A DNA stretch of 7,238 bases from assembly GCA_018221165.1 (NCBI GenBank), contig JAAOYD010000030.1, positions 1-7,238 on the forward strand. Reading direction: 5' to 3'. Of the stretch, positions 1-4,875 are shown one piece after another (positions within the stretch are counted from its first letter, which is position 1; each line of letters begins with the position of its first letter). The position numbers and the translations under genes are program-made. Source of the DNA: Candidatus Woesearchaeota archaeon. GTDB taxonomy: Archaea; Nanobdellota; Nanobdellia; Woesearchaeales; UBA525. The notes under the pieces were generated by a model that saw only the letters and a program-made list of their open reading frames with translations, had not been told where the DNA came from and did no database searches.

Positions 1-48
1 AACATTTCTTATTTTTCCTCTACATTTTCCCTGACGTTTTTCACGAAT
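1..48 (+). terminator. T-tract cluster, possible archaeal terminator of an upstream + strand gene
   Basis: Three T-runs (12-16, 25-28 and 37-41) spaced 12-13 nt apart lie before the first promoter. Archaeal RNA polymerase can terminate at U-rich tracts without a hairpin, and no hairpin is visible here. No upstream gene is in view, so both the role and the strand are inferred. Confidence 0.3.
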
Positions 49-57
49 CTTTAAAAG
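49..57 (+). promoter_or_regulatory. TATA box for the 71-residue protein gene
   Basis: CTTTAAAAG, with the TTTAAA core at 50-55. An archaeal TATA box centred near 53 would place transcription start around 79-80, only a few nt before the ATG at 83. The implied message is nearly leaderless. No Shine-Dalgarno sequence complementary to the 16S 3' end is well placed before this ATG. Confidence 0.55.
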
Positions 58-82
58 GCCTCGACGGGGAAAAGAAAGTATC

Positions 83-298
83 ATGACGGGCAAGAAGGAA
101 CTGGTAACAATGCAGAAAGAGGTAGCTAAGCTTTCTCCAAAAGAGACCAAGGAGCTCTTGCTCGTCACTATGTATAAGCTCGCCCTCGTCCGAAGCCAAG
201 TGGACGCGCTGAGCGAAATCATCGTGAAGAAGAAACTCGCGACAAGAGAAGAACTTTGGGAGCTCACCAGTGAACGATTCCACGAAGAGGGTTTCTAA
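83..298 (+). CDS. Small helical protein of unknown function upstream of gap
   Basis: A 71-residue protein I do not recognise. It is rich in Lys, Glu and Leu, has no cysteine, no signal peptide and no membrane segment, and looks all-helical. Residues about 19-50 form an amphipathic helix (LSPKETKELL, then MYKLALVRSQVDALSEIIVKKK), followed by a short TREELWEL helix, which suggests a small cytosolic helical-hairpin or oligomerising protein. The ATG at 83 is the only sensible start and sits 28 nt after a TTTAAA box, in keeping with other genes here. The gap gene begins about 50 nt downstream on the same strand behind its own TATA-like sequence, so the two may be co-transcribed or separately started. 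I infer that it is a real gene from promoter position, composition and gene-sized spacing. No function can be assigned; an adaptor or regulator linked to GAPDH is only a guess. Confidence 0.65.
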   Translation: MTGKKELVTMQKEVAKLSPKETKELLLVTMYKLALVRSQVDALSEIIVKKKLATREELWELTSERFHEEGF

Positions 299-303
299 CA
301 ATA

Positions 304-313
304 CATATTTAAA
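304..313 (+). promoter_or_regulatory. TATA box for gap
   Basis: CATATTTAAA, with the TTTAAA core at 308-313. The expected transcription start is about 334-337. That point either coincides with a GTG at 334 (leaderless translation) or leaves a short leader carrying the Shine-Dalgarno match at 341-348. Confidence 0.55.
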
Positions 314-340
314 CTCACAGGGGTTGGTCATCAGTGAAAA

Positions 341-348
341 GGGGTGAT
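341..348 (+). promoter_or_regulatory. Shine-Dalgarno sequence deciding the gap start
   Basis: GGGGTGAT pairs with the archaeal 16S 3' end (AUCACCUCC), with one G-U pair allowed. It lies 3 nt before GTG 352 and 6 nt before GTG 355. The encoded protein starting at 352 has exactly the N-terminus normal for the family (MVRIAINGFGRIGR), so I prefer 352 over 334. Confidence 0.55.
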
Positions 349-351
349 TGT

Positions 352-1347
352 GTGGTGCGCATAGCTATCAACGGGTTTGGTCGTATTGGCCGGATGGTTC
401 TTCGAGCGGGTTGGCAAGATCCCAGCGTTGAATTCGTCGCAGTGAACGATCTCACATCTCCCGAAGCGCTCGCCTATCTTCTCAAACACGATAGTGTCCA
501 CCCAGGTTTCCCAGCGAAAGTGGGCAATGACGGCGACAAGCTCATCATCAACGGCAAGCAGATTAAGGTCTTTGCCGAGAAAGACCCTGCAAACATCCCC
601 TGGGGTAAACTCAACGTCGACGTCGTCGTGGAATCTACTGGTTTCTTCTTGACAAGAGAACTCGCAAGCAAGCATCTCGAAGCAGGCGCGAAGAAAGTCT
701 TGCTCAGCGCACCAGCGAAAGATGCTAATATTCCAACGCTCGTGAAGGGTGTGAACGAACATGATTATGACAAAGAAACGATGCATATCGTGAGCAACGC
801 AAGTTGCACTACTAATTGCTTAGCGCCCATGGTGAAAGTACTGAACGACAATTTCGGCGTCGTGAAAGGTTTCATGACAACTATACACGCCTACACTGCA
901 GACCAACGTCACGTTGACTCTCCACACAACAAGGATTTCAGGAGGGGACGGTCATGCGCAGTGAACATTGTCCCAACCTCAACAGGAGCGGCTAAGGCAG
1001 TCGGTCGCGTCATCCCCGAGATGGAAGGCAAGCTCGACGGTTTCGCGGTCCGTGTTCCAGTTCCTGACGGAAGCATTACCGACTTTGTGTGCGAGCTCAA
1101 GCAAGACGTCAGCGTGGAACAAGTGAACGACCTGTTCAAGAACGTAGCAGCGCATCATCTTCAAAGTGTGCTAGAGTATACAGACACACCGATTGTCTCG
1201 ACCGACATCATCGGCAACAGCCACAGCTGCATCTTCGATTCTGCATTGACGAAAGTCATTGATGGCAAGCTCGTCAAGGTCTTTGGTTGGTACGATAACG
1301 AGTGGGGCTACTCATGCAGAATGATTGACATCGCGAAGATGCTCTAG
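352..1347 (+). CDS. gap: Glyceraldehyde-3-phosphate dehydrogenase, type I (phosphorylating)
   Basis: Cytosolic glycolytic enzyme that oxidises D-glyceraldehyde 3-phosphate with phosphate and NAD(P)+ to 1,3-bisphosphoglycerate. From GTG 352 it has 331 residues, the normal length. Visible marks are the Rossmann motif GFGRIG (8-13), N32-D33 after the second strand (Asp favours NAD), the active-site block SNASCTTNC with nucleophile Cys152, His179 in TTIHAYTADQ, PTSTGAA, FAVRVPVPDGS (Arg234) and the C-terminal WYDNEWGY. This is the bacterial/eukaryotic type I family and not the type II enzyme of most archaea. The S-loop reads DSPHNKDFRRGR, with one extra residue after His compared with the common DLPHKDLRRAR. 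GTG 334 (leaderless) and GTG 355 are alternative starts. The stop overlaps that of the convergent prepilin-like gene. pgk, the next pathway step, lies downstream on the same strand but under its own promoter. Confidence 0.95.
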   Translation: MVRIAINGFGRIGRMVLRAGWQDPSVEFVAVNDLTSPEALAYLLKHDSVHPGFPAKVGNDGDKLIINGKQIKVFAEKDPANIPWGKLNVDVVVESTGFFLTRELASKHLEAGAKKVLLSAPAKDANIPTLVKGVNEHDYDKETMHIVSNASCTTNCLAPMVKVLNDNFGVVKGFMTTIHAYTADQRHVDSPHNKDFRRGRSCAVNIVPTSTGAAKAVGRVIPEMEGKLDGFAVRVPVPDGSITDFVCELKQDVSVEQVNDLFKNVAAHHLQSVLEYTDTPIVSTDIIGNSHSCIFDSALTKVIDGKLVKVFGWYDNEWGYSCRMIDIAKML

Positions 1348-1892
1348 TTTGCTTTCTCAACAGTACCTGTGATGGTACCTTCATATGGATGACCATAGAA
1401 ACCATCTTCGTCAACATAGTTGAAGCGAAAAGAAACCTTATGTCGCTGACCTATTTCTCCAAATTGCGGAGTGTTAGGTAGGCCGTTCCCTGGTTGACAG
1501 CCAAACCTGAATTCTTCACCAGGGTCAACAAGTGGTTCAGTCCCGAGGCCACCCGCGTTATTGTTGTTCTTATCATACAGATGGCCACAGTCTTGCCAAA
1601 TTCCTTCGTTGGCAACACAATCATGACACATTATTTCTCGTGAATTTGCTTGAATAATAACAGGTTCTGCCATGTTGTTCCGGAGCACGAGCATAAATTC
1701 AGCCTTGTTGTTCCGTTCGTGGAAGAAGTGACCGCCGTAGGAGAACTCAGGACCCATATCATATATATCACCCACCACAGTTCTCGGATTGAAGATGCCA
1801 TAGTGGGCGAGCGCGGCTATGCCAATGAGCGCGACGAGAATAGCCCAGCCGTAGGTCGTCAGGAATTCAAAAGCAGCCTGTCCTCGAGTCAT
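1344..1892 (-). CDS. Class III signal-peptide (archaeal prepilin-like) secreted protein
   Basis: A 182-residue secreted or cell-surface protein. The N-terminus MTRGQAAFEFLTTYGWA is a class III (type IV pilin-like) signal: a short basic stretch, predicted cleavage between Gly4 and Gln5 by an EppA/PibD-type prepilin peptidase, Glu at mature position 5, then a hydrophobic helix to about residue 34. The rest is a beta-rich exported domain with four cysteines (89, 92, 102, 132, the first two as CHDC) that could form disulfides or bind metal, an Asn/Gly-rich loop near 109-116, and a final strand-like segment near 152-178. By family knowledge such proteins build pili or anchor to the membrane; here the exact role is unknown. 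It stands alone on this strand between gap and pgk. Its stop shares CTAG with the gap stop, and its start is 24 nt from a TTTATAAA box, so it is probably near-leaderless. Confidence 0.85.
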   Translation of the reverse strand: MTRGQAAFEFLTTYGWAILVALIGIAALAHYGIFNPRTVVGDIYDMGPEFSYGGHFFHERNNKAEFMLVLRNNMAEPVIIQANSREIMCHDCVANEGIWQDCGHLYDKNNNNAGGLGTEPLVDPGEEFRFGCQPGNGLPNTPQFGEIGQRHKVSFRFNYVDEDGFYGHPYEGTITGTVEKAN

Positions 1893-1915
1893 TGTTTCCT
1901 TAATTGAAAAAGCTG

Positions 1916-1925
1916 TTTATAAAAA
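1916..1925 (-). promoter_or_regulatory. TATA box for the prepilin-like gene
   Basis: Read on the - strand it is TTTTTATAAA. The core is 24 nt from the ATG at 1892, putting the expected transcription start near 1894, so the leader would be absent or 1-2 nt long. It lies about 31 bp from the divergent pgk TATA box, so factors bound at the two promoters could interfere. Confidence 0.6.
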
Positions 1926-1953
1926 TTCCCTTCTCTCGACGACAATTCAATAG

Positions 1954-1963
1954 TTTTTTAAAC
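1954..1963 (+). promoter_or_regulatory. TATA box for pgk
   Basis: TTTTTTAAAC, with the TTTAAA core at 1957-1962, 22 nt before the ATG at 1984. The expected transcription start falls on or next to that ATG, implying a leaderless pgk message. No Shine-Dalgarno sequence precedes the ATG, which agrees. Confidence 0.65.
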
Positions 1964-1983
1964 GTGATTCCCATTTTCATTGT

Positions 1984-3123
1984 ATGGTCACGACGCTGCA
2001 CGACGTCTCGTGCGAGGGGAAACGAGTCTTGCTCCGCGCTGAGCTGAACGTCCCATTGAAGGAGGGTAAAGTAGTTGATGACTTACGTATCAAAGCAGTC
2101 ATCCCTACTATCAAAGTACTCTTGAGTGACGGTGCGTCACAAGTTGTGATTATGGCCCATCTTGGCCGACCAAAAGGAAAAGTCAACAAAGCGTTGAGCC
2201 TGAAGCCTATTGTGGATGTTCTTGAGGAAAGTTTGGGAGAGAAGGTCGGCTTTGCCACTGAATGTATCGCAGGAAAGATTCCGAAGGACCGGGTCGTCCT
2301 GCTTGAGAATCTCCGTTTCCAGAAGGGTGAAGAAGCGAATGATAAGTCGTTCGCAAAGAAGCTCGCGACCTGTGGCGATGTCTATGTTGATGACGCGTTC
2401 GGCGCGATGCATCGCGCACATGCCAGCGTTGACGCGGTACCACATATCTTCAACGAAAAGGCTGCGGGACTCCTCGTTGAGAAGGAGTTGAAAGGCCTCA
2501 ACCTTTCAGAAGCTGAACGGCCATTCATCGCAATGATTGGCGCGGCGAAGATTACAGACAAGATTGAAGTGCTCTCCGCATTGCTCGAGAAGGCTGATAA
2601 GCTCTTGCTTGGCGGTGCCATCATCTTCCCTTTCCTCAAGGCAAAAGGTTACGAAGTTGGTAGCAGTCTCTGCGAAGAGGAGAGCGTTCCGTTGGCGAAG
2701 GAATTGCTTGCGAAATATGGCGACAAGATTGTGCTTCCGGTTGATATGGTCATTAGCGAGGATTTAGAAGGGAGTGAGATATTCACCGTCGATGTCGATA
2801 AAATCCCCCCGACCATGAAGGGCCTGGATATCGGCGATCGTACAGTGGAGAAGTTCGAAGATATTCTAGAAGGAGCGAGCACAGTATTTTGGAACGGTCC
2901 ACTTGGCGTGTTCGAAACCGAACCATTTGACCATGCCACAAATAAGCTAGCAAAATCCTTGGCACAGAGCAAAGCGCGCGTCGTAGTCGGTGGCGGCGAT
3001 ACCGCAGCCGCAATCAATAAGCTCGGCCTCGCTCAGTACTATGCACATGTTTCTACCGGAGGCGGCGCAGCACTAGAATACGTCGCTGGAAAAGAATTAC
3101 CTGGCTTGAAAGCGCTGGAGTGA
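1984..3123 (+). CDS. pgk: Phosphoglycerate kinase
   Basis: Cytosolic enzyme that transfers phosphate from 1,3-bisphosphoglycerate to ADP, giving ATP and 3-phosphoglycerate. It has 379 residues, slightly short for the usual 390-415. N-terminal (phosphoglycerate-binding) domain: RAELNVP (18-24), Arg35 in DDLRI, HLGRPKG (59-65), LENLRF with Arg111, and DAFGAMHRAHAS with Arg144. C-terminal (nucleotide) domain: GAAKITDKI with Lys189, FWNGPLGVFE (302-311), GGGDTAAA with Asp339, and STGGGA (357-362) ending in GKELPGL. The overall pattern is the bacterial/eukaryotic type. The odd feature is Glu20 where the family nearly always has the substrate-binding Asp of RVDxNVP. Start choice: the ATG is 22 nt after a TTTAAA box and the N-terminal length matches the family. 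It pairs functionally with gap upstream, although a - strand gene separates them. Confidence 0.96.
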   Translation: MVTTLHDVSCEGKRVLLRAELNVPLKEGKVVDDLRIKAVIPTIKVLLSDGASQVVIMAHLGRPKGKVNKALSLKPIVDVLEESLGEKVGFATECIAGKIPKDRVVLLENLRFQKGEEANDKSFAKKLATCGDVYVDDAFGAMHRAHASVDAVPHIFNEKAAGLLVEKELKGLNLSEAERPFIAMIGAAKITDKIEVLSALLEKADKLLLGGAIIFPFLKAKGYEVGSSLCEEESVPLAKELLAKYGDKIVLPVDMVISEDLEGSEIFTVDVDKIPPTMKGLDIGDRTVEKFEDILEGASTVFWNGPLGVFETEPFDHATNKLAKSLAQSKARVVVGGGDTAAAINKLGLAQYYAHVSTGGGAALEYVAGKELPGLKALE

Positions 3124-3145
3124 ATTCAACCTCCAACAGTGCGTC

Positions 3146-3343
3146 TCATTCTTTCTGCGTCGAATAAAATGTACAACCATCCAAAGGTGAAGGATAGGCT
3201 GCTTGCGTCGCACAATAATCTCCAGGAAGATCTACAAGTTCAAGTTCGGGTTCAGTGGTCGTTTCGTTCTCGCTGAGACGTCTGGCGATGTATCCTATCG
3301 TAGCGACAGCGATGATGCCACCAATAACTCTTCGTCTGTTCAT
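3146..3343 (-). CDS. Small single-anchor protein of unknown function
   Basis: A 65-residue protein with no recognised family. The N-terminus MNRRRVIGGIIAVATIGYIARRL has three Arg, a hydrophobic stretch at about 6-20 and two more Arg, so it is either a short membrane anchor or an uncleaved signal. An acidic linker (about 24-38, Glu/Thr-rich) follows, then a short tail with two cysteines (44 and 57) that could pair if the tail is outside the cell. The ATG at 3343 is preceded by a G-rich GGGGGGAT/AGGA stretch that could serve as ribosome-binding site, and lies 13 nt after the stop of the NIP7-like gene, so it is probably the last gene of that operon. It ends 22 bp from the convergent pgk stop. 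A chance open frame cannot be excluded, but the start context and anchor pattern favour a gene. Confidence 0.55.
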   Translation of the reverse strand: MNRRRVIGGIIAVATIGYIARRLSENETTTEPELELVDLPGDYCATQAAYPSPLDGCTFYSTQKE

Positions 3344-3356
3344 TCCTATCCCCCCG

Positions 3357-3812
3357 TTACTTCATCCGTTCTCTTCGTAAGAAATGTCCCCTATCCATGA
3401 TATTCTTGATTGCGACGTTGCCGTCCCTGGCTGCCTTCCCGAGTCCGAGGTTTTCTCCTCGATTATTCTCGACGAGGAACAACCCGTTGGCTGTGGGAAT
3501 GCCTTTTTGCTCAATGCCCTTATCGAAGATATCCCTGCCGCAAAGAAAGAGCCATTCAGCCTTGTCATCCACCACAGCTTTGAAGTCTTTCGTCTGAGCG
3601 GAAAGTATCTCAAGGATTGCAGGACTGTGTTCGAAGCGTGTCTTTTCCTCGCCTAAATACACTCCTGCACCGAAAAGATTCTTCTTTTGTTCTTCGATTA
3701 TCTTCTCTTGTTCAGGTAGTGTGAGAAAACAACGTCTTCCTATGCGAGAGATATGCCCAAGATCCTGTTCCTGCACCCCGAACGGGCTACAGAACTCACT
3801 GAGGAGCGACAT
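3357..3812 (-). CDS. NIP7-like PUA-domain RNA-binding protein
   Basis: About 151 residues from ATG 3812. The second half follows the pattern I know from NIP7 ribosome-biogenesis proteins: a G-x-Y/F-LG-x-x-K-T-R-F-x-H/L stretch (GVYLGEEKTRFEHS), then WLFLCGRDIFDKGI, comparable to FLYGNHVLKSGL of eukaryotic NIP7, then the PUA core NLGLGKAA and a closing IMDRGHFLRRE strand. By family knowledge NIP7 has an N-terminal alpha/beta domain plus a C-terminal PUA domain that binds RNA during large-subunit assembly; this role is inferred here. Three ATGs stand in a row (3818, 3815, 3812). A GGAGG at 3819-3823 is optimally placed (6 nt) only for the third, so I start at 3812. The start overlaps the end of the coiled-coil gene by 17 nt, which suggests translational coupling. 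Confidence 0.65.
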   Translation of the reverse strand: MSLLSEFCSPFGVQEQDLGHISRIGRRCFLTLPEQEKIIEEQKKNLFGAGVYLGEEKTRFEHSPAILEILSAQTKDFKAVVDDKAEWLFLCGRDIFDKGIEQKGIPTANGLFLVENNRGENLGLGKAARDGNVAIKNIMDRGHFLRRERMK

Positions 3813-4833
3813 CATCATCCTCCGTGTCGAGCACGGTGTTCACGTCCTCAATACGCACATTGAACGGCGCAAGGAGAGTAAGGAACTTCTGTTTGTACGT
3901 GTCGAAGCTAAGATTGTGGAGAAGCTCATCGACGCGTTCCAGTTTGCGCTTCCGCAGCCTGATGTCATCCTTGGTCGCTTCGAGGAAAGTGCGTTGCTCG
4001 TTGATGTTCATTGCGGTGATGTCATGGATCATCTGCTTCCTAATCCAAGCGAGCCGTTGCTTGAGAGGTTCGAGTTCTTTCTCTTGCTCTTCAGGAGAGA
4101 GACCGCGCACCTTAATCTCATCCACTTGCTCGAGCAGCTCTTCCTCTTCAGCGATAAGCTCCTTGTATTTATTGTCGCGGGCACGATCCATGAAGTAGGC
4201 GATACGTTCCTTGTGCTTAATGCGCTTCGTTTCGAGCGCGTCGACCTCCTTGAGGAGGAGTTCTCTGAGTTGTTGGAGCTTGCGGTCCTTCTCTCGAGTC
4301 TCGTCGTAGCTCACGATAAGCAGCTTGAGCTCTTTCAATGAGGAATAGTTGCGCTTCTCAAGCTCGGGGAGCAAGTTGACCATGGTGTCCTCAAGGCCTT
4401 TCATCTCGTCGCTGAGTAGCTGCAATTCTGGCGTGAGGAATTCCTTCAGCGCGGCAACACTCTTGCTGGTCACTTCATGATAGCTAACAAGGGCTTCTTG
4501 GAAGCCTTCCTGCTGGTTGTCCGCCTGAAAGGGGTTGTCACCAATAACAGTGTGCAGGAGAAGGTCTTCGATGGCGTTCCTCACCACAGGGAGGTGCTCG
4601 TCGTAGACAGAATGAGCCCGTTCAGGAACATCTTCTCGATGCCGTGGGTCGCTGAGCTGTTCTTTCGCGTTCTCGACCTTGCCACGTGCTCGTTCGATGT
4701 TGCGAGCGTAGTTCCGCATGACCTTGTCCAGGCCTTGTCGTCGCAGCAGCCTATCTGGCCATTTCTGCAACGTCGCCGCGTCGAGCGTCATCATGCTTGG
4801 CTCGCGTTTCCCAAAGAGGTCGAAGATACCCAT
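3796..4833 (-). CDS. Coiled-coil protein of unknown function
   Basis: A 345-residue, highly charged, cysteine-free protein with no signal peptide or membrane segment; I do not recognise the family. It opens with MGIFDLFGKREP, a short amphipathic start that could touch a membrane or a partner. A helical region with LQKWPDRLLRR near 22-32 follows, a middle helical domain (about 80-160), then long heptad-rich Glu/Lys/Leu/Arg stretches (about 160-270 and 280-310) that should form coiled coils, and an acidic tail with DTEDDD. It is probably a structural or scaffold-type cytosolic protein; resemblance to SMC-like or ESCRT-like helical proteins is only general. Its promoter is the TATATAT in the gap after the oxidoreductase beta gene. 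The stop region contains the ribosome-binding site and start of the NIP7-like gene, so the two are made together. Confidence 0.8.
   Translation of the reverse strand: MGIFDLFGKREPSMMTLDAATLQKWPDRLLRRQGLDKVMRNYARNIERARGKVENAKEQLSDPRHREDVPERAHSVYDEHLPVVRNAIEDLLLHTVIGDNPFQADNQQEGFQEALVSYHEVTSKSVAALKEFLTPELQLLSDEMKGLEDTMVNLLPELEKRNYSSLKELKLLIVSYDETREKDRKLQQLRELLLKEVDALETKRIKHKERIAYFMDRARDNKYKELIAEEEELLEQVDEIKVRGLSPEEQEKELEPLKQRLAWIRKQMIHDITAMNINEQRTFLEATKDDIRLRKRKLERVDELLHNLSFDTYKQKFLTLLAPFNVRIEDVNTVLDTEDDDVAPQ
3819..3823 (-). promoter_or_regulatory. Shine-Dalgarno sequence inside the coiled-coil gene, for the NIP7-like gene
   Basis: Read on the - strand it is GGAGG followed at once by ATGATGATG. 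Spacing is 0, 3 and 6 nt to the three ATGs, so the third (3812) is favoured. The same bases encode the acidic EDDD end of the upstream protein, so the coding sequence and the ribosome-binding site are superimposed. Confidence 0.6.
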
Positions 4834-4843
4834 CCTAGAGTAG

Positions 4844-4865
4844 AAAAAGGGGAGGAGGTATATAT
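4844..4865 (-). promoter_or_regulatory. Internal promoter and T-run between the oxidoreductase and the coiled-coil gene
   Basis: A TATATAT box (4859-4865) on the - strand is followed by a pyrimidine-rich run ending in five T (4844-4848). The box predicts transcription start near 4836, three nt before the ATG at 4833. The C/T-rich run after the beta-subunit stop may also end part of the upstream transcript. This makes the downstream three genes a separate unit, at least in part. Confidence 0.5.
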
Positions 4866-4875
4866 GATTTGTGTC

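Noticed and set aside
331..786. Long open frame on the - strand opposite the 5' part of gap
   Set aside because: It lies wholly inside a clear GAPDH gene, has no domain resemblance, and is Cys/Phe/His-rich, as expected for a shadow of the coding strand.
941..956. AGGAGGGG followed by ATG at 954 inside gap
   Set aside because: The ATG is out of frame with gap and falls in the sequence encoding the RRGRSC part of the S-loop; no meaningful protein follows.
1903..1951. ATTGAA / TTCAAT inverted repeat around the divergent promoters
   Set aside because: Six AT-rich bases 37 nt apart are expected by chance, and the arms are not placed alike relative to the two TATA boxes.
2137..3017. Several overlapping open frames on both strands within pgk
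   Set aside because: All are alternative-frame shadows rich in Ser/Arg without start signals; the PGK frame accounts for the region fully.
3721..4341. 206-residue + strand open frame opposite the coiled-coil and NIP7-like genes
   Set aside because: Its Leu/Glu/Phe-rich composition mirrors the antisense of a Lys/Glu-rich coiled coil; it has no promoter or ribosome-binding site and spans two real genes.
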